Assembly (NCBI RefSeq): GCF_036206005.1
Contig: NZ_CP108143.1
Span: 3,238,001-3,302,000 of the forward strand
DNA: 64,000 nucleotides
Reading direction: 5' to 3'
Origin: Streptomyces sp. NBC_00178
Lineage (GTDB): Bacteria > Actinomycetota > Actinomycetes > Streptomycetales > Streptomycetaceae
The notes beneath the pieces are model-generated. The model did no database searches. It saw only the letters and a list, made by a program, of their open reading frames with translations, and was not told where the DNA came from. The first letter of the stretch is position 1; each line of letters starts with the position of its first letter. The translations under genes were made by a program, and so were the position numbers. Below, one piece after another: positions 1 to 7,510 of the stretch.

Positions 1-1
1 C

Positions 2-745
2 ACCGACCAGGCGGCGCCTCTGTCGGGCCGCACCGCCCTGGTCACCGGAGCCGCCCGCGGCATCGGGGAAGCCGTCGCGTCCGTACTCGCCAGGGACGGC
101 GCGCGGGTGATCTGCCTGGACGTGCCCCAGGTGCGGGACGAACTGGCGCGCACCGCCGGCCGGCTCGGGGCGAGCTCCCTGCCGCTGGACATCACCGCAC
201 CCGACGCCGCCGAGCGGATCGCCGCGGCCGCCCCCGGCGGCCTGGACGTCCTCGTCCACAACGCGGGCATCACCCGCGACCGGCGGCTCGCCAACATGGC
301 GGCCGACCGCTGGGCCGCCGTCATCGACGTCAACCTGGAGAGCGTCCTGCGCACCACGGACGCCCTGCTGGAGTCGGGCGCCGTGAACCGGGGCGGCCGG
401 ATCGTCGCCACCGCCTCCATCGCCGGGATCGCCGGGAACGCCGGCCAGACGAACTACGCGGCCGGCAAGGCGGGGATCATCGGCATGGTCCGCTCGCTCG
501 CGCCGCGCGCGGCCGCCGCCCACGGGGTCACGGTCAACGCCGTCGCCCCGGGGTTCATCGAGACGAGGATGACCGCCGCCGTACCGCTGTTCATCCGGGA
601 GGCGGGACGCAGGATGAACTCCCTCTCGCAGGGCGGCCTCCCGGTCGACGTCGCGGAGACCGTCGCATGGTTCGCCGGGCCCGGGTCCGGCGCCGTCAAC
701 GGCCAGGTCGTGCGCGTCTGCGGCCAGAGCCTGCTGGGGGCCTGA
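2..745 (+). CDS. 3-oxoacyl-ACP reductase, FabG4-like SDR (5' end outside window)
   Basis: NAD(P)H-dependent short-chain reductase of beta-ketoacyl-ACP/CoA. The reading frame is open from base 2 with no stop, so the start lies upstream. The first codons carry the cofactor motif TGAARGIG, before the GTG near base 107 that might be taken as the start. NNAG appears here as HNAG, followed by NVN, the ATASIAG serine loop and the catalytic NYAAGK (Tyr-x3-Lys). The MaoC-type hydratase starts 3 bases after the stop. This pair matches the mycobacterial FabG4-HtdX arrangement, where FabG4 has an extra N-terminal domain; that domain would be outside the window. Family call is firm, substrate is inferred. 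Confidence 0.88.
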   Translation, partial: TDQAAPLSGRTALVTGAARGIGEAVASVLARDGARVICLDVPQVRDELARTAGRLGASSLPLDITAPDAAERIAAAAPGGLDVLVHNAGITRDRRLANMAADRWAAVIDVNLESVLRTTDALLESGAVNRGGRIVATASIAGIAGNAGQTNYAAGKAGIIGMVRSLAPRAAAAHGVTVNAVAPGFIETRMTAAVPLFIREAGRRMNSLSQGGLPVDVAETVAWFAGPGSGAVNGQVVRVCGQSLLGA

Positions 746-748
746 CCG

Positions 749-1615
749 ATGACCGGCCTCGGCCTCTCCCTGCTGCGCGGAGCCGTCACCTCACCGTTCA
801 GACGGGCCGGGCGGCCCGGCGCCGTACTGCCCGCCGGACGCGAGGTGCTCACGCTCCCCCGCGTCGCCCCCGGGCCGCTCGCCGCGTACGCCAGGGTCTG
901 CGGCTTCGCCGAACCGGGCGTACTGCCGCTCACCTACCCTCACGTCCTCGGCTTCCCGTCGGCGATGCGGGTCATGACCGGGCGCGGCTTCCCGCTCCCG
1001 GTCCTCGGCCTCGTGCACACCTGGATCGAGATCACCGGACACCGGGCCCTCCACCCGCACGATCCCCTCGAACTCACGGTGTACGCCGACTCCCTGACGC
1101 CCCATCGACGGGGCACGGAGGTCACCGTGGTGACGGAGGCCCGCCTCGACGGCGCCCTCGTCTGGGAGTCCCGCAGCGGATACCTGTCCCGCCACGCGAC
1201 CGGGGAGCCGGGTGCCACCGGACGGCCGTCCCCATCCGTGAGCACGTCTCCCCGTCCCCGGGGGACCGCGGCCGGACTGCCCACCGTGGCCGAGTGGCGG
1301 CTGCCCACCGGCCTGGGACGGCGTTACGGCGCCGCGTCGGGCGACCGGAACCCCATCCACCTCCACCCGCTGACGGCCCGGCTGTTCGGCTTCCCCCGGC
1401 ACATCGCGCACGGCATGTGGACCGTCGCCCGCTGCCTGGCCCAGGAGAGCGGAGGCGGAGCCCCGGGTCCCGGCCGGATCCGTTCCCTCCGGGCCGACTT
1501 CAGGGCGCCCGTGCTGCTGCCGGCCACCGTCACCTACGCCGCGTCCGGGCCGGACTTCGAGGTACGCGACGGCAGCCGCGTCCACCTCACGGGGCGCGCG
1601 ACGAGGGAGGACTGA
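749..1615 (+). CDS. MaoC-like (R)-specific enoyl hydratase/dehydratase, HtdX-like
   Basis: 288 aa, double-hotdog size. The hydratase-2 motif sits in the C-terminal half as YGAASGDRNPIHLHP, with Asp and His as the usual catalytic pair, followed by FPRHIAHGMW. The N-terminal half is a degenerate hotdog without that motif, as in two-domain MaoC proteins. It starts 3 bases after the ketoreductase stop, so the two are co-transcribed. Likely reaction: reversible hydration of trans-2-enoyl thioesters to 3-hydroxyacyl thioesters, next to the reductase step in fatty acid metabolism. The exact substrate cannot be read from sequence. Confidence 0.85.
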   Translation: MTGLGLSLLRGAVTSPFRRAGRPGAVLPAGREVLTLPRVAPGPLAAYARVCGFAEPGVLPLTYPHVLGFPSAMRVMTGRGFPLPVLGLVHTWIEITGHRALHPHDPLELTVYADSLTPHRRGTEVTVVTEARLDGALVWESRSGYLSRHATGEPGATGRPSPSVSTSPRPRGTAAGLPTVAEWRLPTGLGRRYGAASGDRNPIHLHPLTARLFGFPRHIAHGMWTVARCLAQESGGGAPGPGRIRSLRADFRAPVLLPATVTYAASGPDFEVRDGSRVHLTGRATRED

Positions 1616-1647
1616 GGCCGGGGCCGGACGCGTACGCCGGGTGCAGC

Positions 1648-1690
1648 GGGGCCGGGACCACCACCGGGGCGGGGACCACCACCGGGGCCG
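1648..1690. repeat. Two-copy short tandem repeat between convergent genes
   Basis: The unit GGGACCACCACCGGGGC occurs twice back to back between the MaoC stop and the end of the convergent TetR gene. The 87-base gap holds nothing else recognisable and no strong terminator hairpin. Confidence 0.6.
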
Positions 1691-1702
1691 GCCCGGCGCC
1701 CC

Positions 1703-2356
1703 TCAGTCGTTCCGGGACTGCCAGCCGCGCCCGTGCATGAGGTTCTCCAGGCCGGCCCACGAGAAGTTCATCAGGGTCGACGCGGCCTCCTTGGCCGAGA
1801 CCCCGGGCGTGACGTTGGCCCACCCCGCGAGCGCTTCGGCGGCGCCCACCAGTGCCTGCGCGAGCCCCGCCACGTCCCGGTCGGGCAGAGCCGGATCATG
1901 GTGCGCCTCGCGGGCCGCCGCCCCGATCAGACCCGTCACGAACGCAACGATCTCCCTGCGCAGCGCCCCGACCTCGCTGACGAACGGCTCCCCGTGCGAA
2001 CTCGCCTGCTGGTGCAGCACCGCCCAGCCGTCGGGGTTCTCCGCGGTGTGCGTGAAGAACGCCCGCAGCCCCGCCCACAGCTGCCGGTCCGCCGGAAGAC
2101 CCGGCTCGACCGCCGCCGTCACGGCCTCCACCAGCGCCTTCGACTCGCGCCGGATGCACGCGGTGAAGAGCTCCTCCTTGGAGTTGAGGTAGAGATAGAC
2201 CAACGGCTTGGATACCCCGGCCAGTTCGGCGATCTCGTCCATCGAGGCGGCGCGGTACCCGCGCTGCCCGAAGGTCTGCACGGCCGCGTCCATCATCTGC
2301 TGCTCACGCACCGCGCGCGGCATCCGTTTGCTCTTCACTGCACTCACGTCAGACAT
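1703..2356 (-). CDS. TetR/AcrR family transcriptional regulator
   Basis: About 217 aa from the ATG at 2356; a longer upstream frame has Arg/Pro/Gly-rich composition and is unlikely to be translated. The N-terminal helix-turn-helix reads MDEIAELAGVSKPLVYLYL, typical TetR, followed by SKEELF and a helical ligand domain with no recognisable ligand signature. A purine-rich GGAGGGG sits immediately before the ATG. A GTG 9 bases downstream at 2347 has better spacing from that site and could be the true start. The gene converges on the FabG4/HtdX genes, so it may control them, but no operator was identified. Confidence 0.88.
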   Translation of the reverse strand: MSDVSAVKSKRMPRAVREQQMMDAAVQTFGQRGYRAASMDEIAELAGVSKPLVYLYLNSKEELFTACIRRESKALVEAVTAAVEPGLPADRQLWAGLRAFFTHTAENPDGWAVLHQQASSHGEPFVSEVGALRREIVAFVTGLIGAAAREAHHDPALPDRDVAGLAQALVGAAEALAGWANVTPGVSAKEAASTLMNFSWAGLENLMHGRGWQSRND

Positions 2357-2512
2357 CCCCTCCGCCCCCACTGCGCTACTCCTCGGCAAGACTACGGCGC
2401 CGGGCGGGCGCACACGGCGCCCCGCTGATCCGATCCGGCCCCCGTGGCCGATTGCCCGTCCGCCGTCGGCCCCCTCCCCCGCGCACCGCATGGTGTGCGA
2501 CCGCACACACGC

Positions 2513-2550
2513 GGGAGCGCCCCCGGCCTCGTAGGGCCGGGGGCGCTCCC
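2513..2550 (-). terminator. Strong hairpin terminator after the DAACS symporter
   Basis: Perfect 16-base arms GGGAGCGCCCCCGGCC and its complement flank a 5-base TCGTA loop, just downstream of the symporter stop. Imperfect pairing extends out to about 2501-2562. No U tract, as is common in Streptomyces. Confidence 0.8.
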
Positions 2551-2576
2551 GGTGCGTGTGCGGTGCGGGACGGCCT

Positions 2577-3938
2577 TCAGGCGGCGACCGGGACCCCGGC
2601 GGGCCTGGCGTCCTCGACCTCGGGCTCGTCGACCGGGGAGGCCGACGCCGAGTTGTACGCGTCGTGGTCCAGGATCTTCTCCCGCGCCGAGACGATGACC
2701 GGAACCAGTGCCTGTCCCGCCACGTTCGTGGCGGTGCGCATCATGTCCAGGATCGGGTCGATGGCGAGCAGCAGGCCCACACCCTCCAGCGGGAGGCCCA
2801 GCGTCGACAGCGTCAGGGTCAGCATCACCGTGGCGCCGGTGAGGCCGGCGGTGGCCGCCGAACCGATCACCGAGACGAACGCGATCAGGATGTAGTCGCC
2901 GATCCCGAGCTGGACGTCGAAGATCTGCGCGATGAAGATCGCGGCCAGCGCCGGGTAGATCGCGGCGCAGCCGTCCATCTTGGTCGTGGCGCCGAAGGGC
3001 ACGGCGAAGGAGGCGTACTCCTTCGGGACGCCGAGGCGCTCGGTGACCTTCTGGGTGACCGGCATGGTGCCGACCGACGAGCGGGAGACGAAGGCCAGCT
3101 GGATCGCGGGCCAGGCGCCCTTGAAGAACTGCAGGGGGCTGACCTTGGCGACCGTGGCCAGGAGCAGCGGGTACACGCCGAACATCACCAGGGCGCAGCC
3201 GATGTAGACGTCGGCGGTGAAGGTCGCGTACTTGCCGATCAGGTCCCAGCCGTACGTGGCGATCGCGTAGCCGATGAGGCCGACGGTGCCGAGCGGGGCG
3301 AGGCGGATGACCCACCACAGGGCCTTCTGGAGCAGCTCCAGGACCGACTCGCTGATGGCGAGGATCGGCTTGGCCTTCTCGCCGAGCTGCAGGGCGGCGA
3401 TTCCGGCGACGACCGCCATGAAGACGATCTGCAGGACGTTCAGCTCGGTGAACGGCGTGATGATGTCCGTCGGGATGATGCCGGTCAGGAAGTCCAGCCA
3501 GGAGCCCGCGTGTTCGGGCTTGGCGCCGTCCTTCGGGGTGAGGCCGGTGCCCGCGCCCGGGTTGGTGATCAGTCCGATCGCGAGGCCGATGGCGACCGCG
3601 ATCAGCGAGGTGATCATGAACCACAGGAGCGTGCGGGTGGCCAGCCGCGCGGCGTTGTTGACCTTCCGCAGGTTGGTGATGGACACCAGGATCGCGAAGA
3701 AGACGAGCGGCGCGACGGCCAGCTTCAGCAGCTGGACGAAGATGCCGCCGACCTTGTCGAGCGTGGTGACGAGCCAGCTGACGTCCTGGCTGCGGGCGAG
3801 CCACCCGAGCAGGACACCGAGGACCAGACCGGCGACGATCTGGACCCAGAAGGGGACGCTGGGTATGCGGAAGCCGGAACCGGACGGCTTGCCGGCCTCG
3901 GTCTCGGCGGTGGGTGCGGAATTCGCGGACACGGACAC
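2577..3938 (-). CDS. Dicarboxylate/amino acid:cation symporter (DAACS family)
   Basis: 453 aa integral membrane symporter of the GltP/DctA/TcyP family, coupling uptake of acidic amino acids, C4-dicarboxylates or cystine to Na+ or H+. Family signatures visible: the serine-rich re-entrant loop SRSSVGTMPVT, PFGATTKMDGCAAIYPA, and the second re-entrant region IGSAATAGLTGATVM. Eight or more hydrophobic segments are evident. The start is the ATG giving MSVSANSAPTAE. A cysteine-containing leader peptide and a GC hairpin lie upstream on the same strand, which hints that the substrate is cystine or that expression tracks cysteine. Glutamate/aspartate is the main alternative. Confidence 0.9.
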   Translation of the reverse strand: MSVSANSAPTAETEAGKPSGSGFRIPSVPFWVQIVAGLVLGVLLGWLARSQDVSWLVTTLDKVGGIFVQLLKLAVAPLVFFAILVSITNLRKVNNAARLATRTLLWFMITSLIAVAIGLAIGLITNPGAGTGLTPKDGAKPEHAGSWLDFLTGIIPTDIITPFTELNVLQIVFMAVVAGIAALQLGEKAKPILAISESVLELLQKALWWVIRLAPLGTVGLIGYAIATYGWDLIGKYATFTADVYIGCALVMFGVYPLLLATVAKVSPLQFFKGAWPAIQLAFVSRSSVGTMPVTQKVTERLGVPKEYASFAVPFGATTKMDGCAAIYPALAAIFIAQIFDVQLGIGDYILIAFVSVIGSAATAGLTGATVMLTLTLSTLGLPLEGVGLLLAIDPILDMMRTATNVAGQALVPVIVSAREKILDHDAYNSASASPVDEPEVEDARPAGVPVAA

Positions 3939-4010
3939 ACTCCAGATGTGACGCGACGGGGCGTACGGGGGACGGACGTACGGTCGTGCGGTGGAACGGG
4001 GGACGGGGGT

Positions 4011-4038
4011 GCGGCGCCCGCGTCAGGGGCGGCGCCGC
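4011..4038 (-). promoter_or_regulatory. Putative attenuator hairpin downstream of leader peptide
   Basis: Perfect 8-base inverted repeat GCGGCGCC/GGCGCCGC with a 12-base loop. It starts 15 bases after the leader peptide stop and about 70 bases before the symporter start. The position fits an attenuator or an RBS-controlling structure; the mechanism is inferred. Confidence 0.45.
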
Positions 4039-4052
4039 TGCATGATGCCGGT

Positions 4053-4160
4053 TCAGACGTTGCGGCGACAGACCGCGGACATACAGCGGCAGAGATCGAC
4101 GTGCAGGCGCACCACGAGCGGGACGCTCAGGGCGTGGTGGGTGCGCGGGGCAGTCGTCAT
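4053..4160 (-). CDS. Putative Cys-containing leader peptide (35 aa)
   Basis: A 35-codon frame from the ATG at 4160 to TGA. The C-terminal half reads RLHVDLCRCMSAVCRRNV, with cysteines at 24, 26 and 31. This resembles the short actinobacterial peptides annotated as putative leader peptides, often found before sulfur assimilation or cysteine genes and ending in a VDL-R-SA-C-type motif. No Shine-Dalgarno is visible. A promoter-like -10 ends 7 bases before the ATG, so the mRNA may be leaderless. It precedes the DAACS symporter with a hairpin between them. Suggested role: ribosome stalling at Cys codons when charged tRNA-Cys is low. Inference from architecture. Confidence 0.62.
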   Translation of the reverse strand: MTTAPRTHHALSVPLVVRLHVDLCRCMSAVCRRNV

Positions 4161-4197
4161 GGCGAATACGTTAACACTGCAACTTTGGGAACCTCAA
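4161..4197 (-). promoter_or_regulatory. Putative promoter for leaderless leader-peptide mRNA
   Basis: Read on the minus strand: TTGAGG (4192-4197), an 18-base spacer, and TAACGT (4168-4173), then 7 bases to the leader ATG. This is close to the -35/-10 consensus for vegetative sigma factor. It places the transcription start at or next to the ATG. Confidence 0.5.
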
Positions 4198-4243
4198 AGG
4201 TACGCTTCTTGATCATTTTCTCGCGTGGATGTCCGGACACGCC

Positions 4244-4284
4244 GAAGCCCCGGTCCGGGAGCGGCTGCTCCCGTCCGGGGCTTC
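4244..4284 (-). terminator. Hairpin terminator after DUF4229 gene
   Basis: GAAGCCCCGG pairs with CCGGGGCTTC, with inner GGGAGC/GCTCCC. It lies about 40 bases beyond the DUF4229 stop and separates that gene from the leader-peptide promoter. Confidence 0.7.
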
Positions 4285-4324
4285 GTCTGTACGGGTTCGC
4301 GGTGTGAGGAACCTTACGCGGCGC

Positions 4325-4621
4325 TTACCCGGCGACCGAGTCCTCGCGGGTCCGGTTCGCCTCGAGCCGGGCCTTGGTGCGGTCGACCGTCGAGACGAGC
4401 TGCTCGGACATCTCGTCGCGCTGCTTGCGCAGCAGGATGTAGCTGAGGGGCGCGGAGAGCACCAGGCCGAGGAGGAGGACCCAGACGACGTTGGAGCCGC
4501 CGACGCCCGAGGGCAGCACGCCGAAGTGGACCGCGACACCCGCGACGAAGAAGCAGCCCACGAAGATCAGCAGGCGCATCGCGGTGTAGCGGATCGTTGC
4601 GCTCGGCTTGGCAGCGGACAC
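4325..4621 (-). CDS. DUF4229 family small membrane protein
   Basis: 98 aa from the GTG at 4621, which has AGAGAAGG 6 bases upstream; an ATG-led frame further upstream lacks support. Two hydrophobic segments, RLLIFVGCFFVAGVAVHFG and VVWVLLLGLVLSAPLSYILL, are followed by a charged C-terminal tail RKQRDEMSEQLVSTVDR. This layout matches DUF4229 proteins, which are conserved in actinobacteria and have no assigned function. It is a single-gene unit closed by a hairpin. Confidence 0.75.
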   Translation of the reverse strand: MSAAKPSATIRYTAMRLLIFVGCFFVAGVAVHFGVLPSGVGGSNVVWVLLLGLVLSAPLSYILLRKQRDEMSEQLVSTVDRTKARLEANRTREDSVAG

Positions 4622-4792
4622 GGCTGGCCTTCTCTCTTCGTACGACTTCCACGGTCGCGCGGTCATGGTTCTGCCCGACCAGTGAAGCATGCCCCGAATT
4701 CGATCAGTTCACAGGGTTGTCCGGCGCGTCCGGCGGCTCCCGGCGAGGACGCGCCGCCCGAGGACGGGCCCGCGCGGCCCGGGGGCGCACCC

Positions 4793-5320
4793 CTACCGGA
4801 ACAGCGGGAGCAGCATGATGACGTCGTCGCGGAAGTCGTCCTCGGCGACCCGGATGGCGTCAGGGATCCGGCCCACCTCCTTGTACCCGCAGGAGGCGTA
4901 GAAGCGGTCCGCCCCGGTGCCGCCGCGGCAGGTGAGCCGCACCGCGCGGATGCCGTCGATCGCGCGGGCGGCGTCGGCCGCCGCGGCCATCAGCTCACGC
5001 CCGAAGCCCTGCCCCTGGTGCCGGGGGTGCACCATCACCGTGTAGACACCGATCCAGTGCCGCATCAGCCGGTGCGTGTTGTGGGTGAGGAAGGCGGTGG
5101 CGGCCACGGCACCGTCCCCGTCCCGCCCGACGACGAGGTGGGTGCGCCCCTCGGCCATGCCGGCCAGGTGCTTGACCAGCTCCGGGCGGACCGCGTCGGC
5201 GGTGACGGGCGGCACGAAGCCGACGGCACCCCCGGAGTTCGTGACGTCGACCCAGAGCGCGGTGATGTCGTCCCGCAGGGCCCGGTCGAACGCGGGATTC
5301 ACTTCAAACGTAAGCGCCAT
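4793..5320 (-). CDS. GNAT family N-acetyltransferase
   Basis: 175 aa, a single GNAT domain. The acetyl-CoA pyrophosphate loop is RHQGQGFGREL (the Q/RxxGxG/A motif), preceded by the beta strand VYTVMVHP and followed by a C-terminal ADRFYASCGYKEVGR, a common GNAT ending. The N-terminus is VNPAFDRALRDDITALW. The acceptor substrate cannot be told. The gene stands alone on the minus strand with no clear operon partner. Confidence 0.85.
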   Translation of the reverse strand: MALTFEVNPAFDRALRDDITALWVDVTNSGGAVGFVPPVTADAVRPELVKHLAGMAEGRTHLVVGRDGDGAVAATAFLTHNTHRLMRHWIGVYTVMVHPRHQGQGFGRELMAAAADAARAIDGIRAVRLTCRGGTGADRFYASCGYKEVGRIPDAIRVAEDDFRDDVIMLLPLFR

Positions 5321-5374
5321 AGAGACAGATTAACTATTACGTGCACGGGACATCAACCGGTGTCCGCCCCGCGA

Positions 5375-5409
5375 GAAAGCCCCGGCCGTGGACAACGGCC
5401 GGGGCTTTC
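5375..5409 (-). terminator. Hairpin terminator downstream of mqnE
   Basis: GAAAGCCCCGGCCGT and its complement ACGGCCGGGGCTTTC close a 5-base loop. It lies 93 bases after the mqnE stop, beyond a set of tandem repeats. It could also serve transcripts on the plus strand. Confidence 0.7.
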
Positions 5410-5472
5410 GGTGCGACAGGATTTTCGGTGGGACAGGTCTTTCGGTGGGACAGGACTTTCGGTGGGACGAGG
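5405..5472. repeat. Four-unit 17-bp tandem repeat
   Basis: Four consecutive 17-bp units of the form CTTTCGGTGGGACAGGA, at 5405, 5422, 5439 and 5456, each differing by one to three bases. The first unit overlaps the right arm of the terminator hairpin. Noncoding, between the GNAT start and mqnE stop. Confidence 0.85.
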
Positions 5473-5501
5473 CAACGAGCGCCCGCGAGAGGCGCCCGGC
5501 G

Positions 5502-6665
5502 TCAGACGCGCATGGGCTGCGGGGTCTCGCGCCGGTCCGCGTCGGGTCCCGGGTACTCGCGCAGGATCTCGTAGCGCGTGTTGCGCTCCACGGGGCGGAA
5601 GCCCGCGTCGCGGATCAGGTCCAGCAGGTCCTCACGGCCGAGCTTGTTCGGCGTGCCGTAGTCGTCCGCGTCGTGCGTGATCTTGTACTCGACGACCGAG
5701 CCGTCCATGTCGTCGGCGCCGTGCTGGAGCGCCAGCTGCGCGGTCTGCACCCCGTGCATCACCCAGAACACCTTGACGTGCGGGACGTTGTCGAAGAGCA
5801 GCCGCGAGACCGCGAAGGTCTTCAGCGCCTCGGCGCCGGTCGCCATCGACGTCCGCGCCTGGAGGGTGTTGCGGACCTTGCCGTCCTTCATGTCCACGAA
5901 GTCGTGCTGGTAGCGCAGCGGGATGAAGACCTGGAAGCCGCCGGTCTCGTCCTGCATCTCCCGCAGCCGCAGCACGTGGTCGACGCGGTGACGGGGCTCC
6001 TCGATGTGCCCGTACAGCATCGTCGCCGGGGTCTTGAGCCCCTTCTCGTGCGCGAGACGGTGGATGCGCGACCAGTCCTCCCAGTGGGTGTTGTGGTCGA
6101 CGATGTGCTGGCGGACCTCCCAGTCGAAGATCTCCGCGCCGCCGCCGGTCAGGGACTCAAGACCGGCGTCGATCAGCTCGTCGAGGATCTCGGAGGCCGA
6201 GAGCCCGGAGATCGTCTCGAAGTGGTGGATCTCCGTCGCCGTGAACGCCTTGAGCGCCACCTCGGGCAGCGCCTCCTTGAGCGCGCTGAGCGAACGGGGG
6301 TAGTAGCGCCACGGCAGGGTGGGGTGGAGCCCGTTGACGATGTGCAGCTCGGTGAGGTTCTCGCCCTGCATCGCCTTCGCGAGCCGGACGGCCTCCTCGA
6401 TGCGCATCGTGTACGCGTCCTTCTCGCCCGGCTTGCGCTGGAACGAGCAGTACGCGCAGGACGCGGTGCACACGTTCGTCATGTTGAGGTGGCGGTTGAC
6501 GTTGAAGTGGACGACGTCGCCGTTCTTCCTCGTGCGCACCTCGTGCGCCAGCCCGCCGAGCCACGCGAGGTCGTCGGACTCGTAGAGCGCGATCCCGTCC
6601 TCGCGGGTCAGCCGCTCGCCGGCCCGGACCTTCTCCTCCAGCTCGCGCTTGAGTCCCGCGTCCAC
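5502..6665 (-). CDS. mqnE: Aminofutalosine synthase MqnE (radical SAM)
   Basis: 387 aa. Radical SAM enzyme of the futalosine menaquinone pathway; it joins the MqnA product 3-[(1-carboxyvinyl)oxy]benzoate to SAM to give 6-amino-6-deoxyfutalosine. The cluster motif is C66-TAS-C70-AY-C73, the CxxxCxxC that binds [4Fe-4S]. Start chosen at the GTG of VDAGLKREL, with GGAGG 7 bases upstream; longer frames add non-homologous residues. The MqnE-type HFNVNRHLNMTNVC and the long C-terminal radical SAM barrel are complete. UbiX, MqnP and UbiD family genes of the same pathway follow within 5 kb. Confidence 0.93.
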   Translation of the reverse strand: MDAGLKRELEEKVRAGERLTREDGIALYESDDLAWLGGLAHEVRTRKNGDVVHFNVNRHLNMTNVCTASCAYCSFQRKPGEKDAYTMRIEEAVRLAKAMQGENLTELHIVNGLHPTLPWRYYPRSLSALKEALPEVALKAFTATEIHHFETISGLSASEILDELIDAGLESLTGGGAEIFDWEVRQHIVDHNTHWEDWSRIHRLAHEKGLKTPATMLYGHIEEPRHRVDHVLRLREMQDETGGFQVFIPLRYQHDFVDMKDGKVRNTLQARTSMATGAEALKTFAVSRLLFDNVPHVKVFWVMHGVQTAQLALQHGADDMDGSVVEYKITHDADDYGTPNKLGREDLLDLIRDAGFRPVERNTRYEILREYPGPDADRRETPQPMRV

Positions 6666-6772
6666 CTGGGCGCCTCCGTATGTCTCTGCGTCACCGAAAT
6701 GTCGGTGCGTTACCGATCCGGCAGCCAACCGTACTCCCCCGCGTTTCGGGCGGAAGCACCCCCGCCCCCGGG

Positions 6773-7228
6773 TCAGTCCTCGTGGGGGAGCTCACCGACC
6801 CGGTTCTCCCACTTGGTGGAGAGCACGACGGTCGTACGGGTCCTGGAGACCCCCTTCGTGCCGCTCAGCCTGCGGATCGTCCTCTCCAGTCCGTCCACGT
6901 CGCCCACGCGCACCTTGAGCATGAAGGAGTCGTCGCCCGCGATGAACCAGCAGTCCTCGATCTCCGCGAGGTCCTTCAGCCGGTGCGCGACGTCCTCGTG
7001 GTCGGCGGCGTCGGAGAGCGAGATCCCGATCAGCGCGGTGACGCCCAGGCCGAGCGACGCGGAGTCGACGGTCGCGCGGTAGCCGGTGATGACACCGGCG
7101 GTTTCCAGCCGGTTGATGCGGTCGGTGACGCTGGGCCCGGAGAGCCCGACGAGCCGCCCCAGCTCGGCGTACGAGGCCCTGCCGTTCTCTCTGAGGGCCT
7201 GGATGAGCTGCCTGTCCACCGCGTCCAT
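6773..7228 (-). CDS. Lrp/AsnC family transcriptional regulator
   Basis: About 151 aa. N-terminal winged HTH (MDAVDRQLIQALRENGRASYAELGRLVGLSGPSVTDR, residues 1-40; contiguous motif LSGPSVTDRINRLE) and a C-terminal RAM ligand domain (GVTALIGISL to VSRTRTTVVLSTKWE). Start taken at MDAV (7228), where GGAAGG lies 10 bases upstream; an in-frame ATG at 7246 overlaps that site. It sits between mqnE and a small plus-strand gene and may be autoregulated through the intergenic region at 7229-7362. Target amino acid unknown. Confidence 0.9.
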   Translation of the reverse strand: MDAVDRQLIQALRENGRASYAELGRLVGLSGPSVTDRINRLETAGVITGYRATVDSASLGLGVTALIGISLSDAADHEDVAHRLKDLAEIEDCWFIAGDDSFMLKVRVGDVDGLERTIRRLSGTKGVSRTRTTVVLSTKWENRVGELPHED

Positions 7229-7264
7229 ATGACTGAAACCTTCCATTGTTCAGCAGTACCGCGA

Positions 7265-7339
7265 GCTTACGTGTAGAATCTAAGGCACAACAGGGCTTAC
7301 GGCCTGCAAATCTCTTCCGTAGCCCGATAAACGCTTACG
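7265..7339. promoter_or_regulatory. Three GCTTACG heptamers in the Lrp-small gene intergenic region
   Basis: GCTTACG occurs at 7265-7271, 7295-7301 and 7333-7339 in the same orientation, between the divergent Lrp regulator and the 45-aa protein gene. A TAGAAT hexamer at 7273-7278 may be a -10. Could be regulator half-sites; low certainty. Confidence 0.3.
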
Positions 7340-7362
7340 AATCTTCAGGAGTGATCTTCACC

Positions 7363-7500
7363 GTGTACACGATCGAGATGGCCTACGCCCGGATGCGCGA
7401 GCTGCAGGACCTGGCCAACCGCTCGCGTGCCCACCAGCCCGCCGCCGCCCAGCGCGTCGACCGCACCCGCACCCGGCGGGCCGGGGGGAAGAAGCGCTGA
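7363..7500 (+). CDS. Small conserved basic protein (45 aa), function unknown
   Basis: 45 aa starting YTIEMAYARMRELQDLANRS after the initiator and ending with the Arg/Lys-rich tail TRTRRAGGKKR. GTG start at 7363 with AGGAG about 11 bases upstream; an earlier GTG at 7351 would overlap that site. The first 20 residues can form one amphipathic helix, and the basic tail suggests nucleic acid or ribosome contact. It is divergent from the Lrp regulator and convergent with ubiX. The codon bias fits a real gene. I do not recognise a family. Confidence 0.55.
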   Translation: MYTIEMAYARMRELQDLANRSRAHQPAAAQRVDRTRTRRAGGKKR

Positions 7501-7510
7501 CCCCACCGGA

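Noticed and set aside
1..1615. Type II polyketide or other biosynthetic cluster suggested by ketoreductase and dehydratase
   Set aside because: The pair matches the FabG4-HtdX fatty acid pair and no synthase genes follow.
2556..4307. Long open frame opposite the symporter gene (583 codons)
   Set aside because: Asp/Arg/Gly-rich composition, no domain, exactly antisense to a well-supported transporter; a high-GC shadow.
5405..5472. CRISPR array
   Set aside because: Units are contiguous 17-bp repeats with no spacers, and no cas genes are near.
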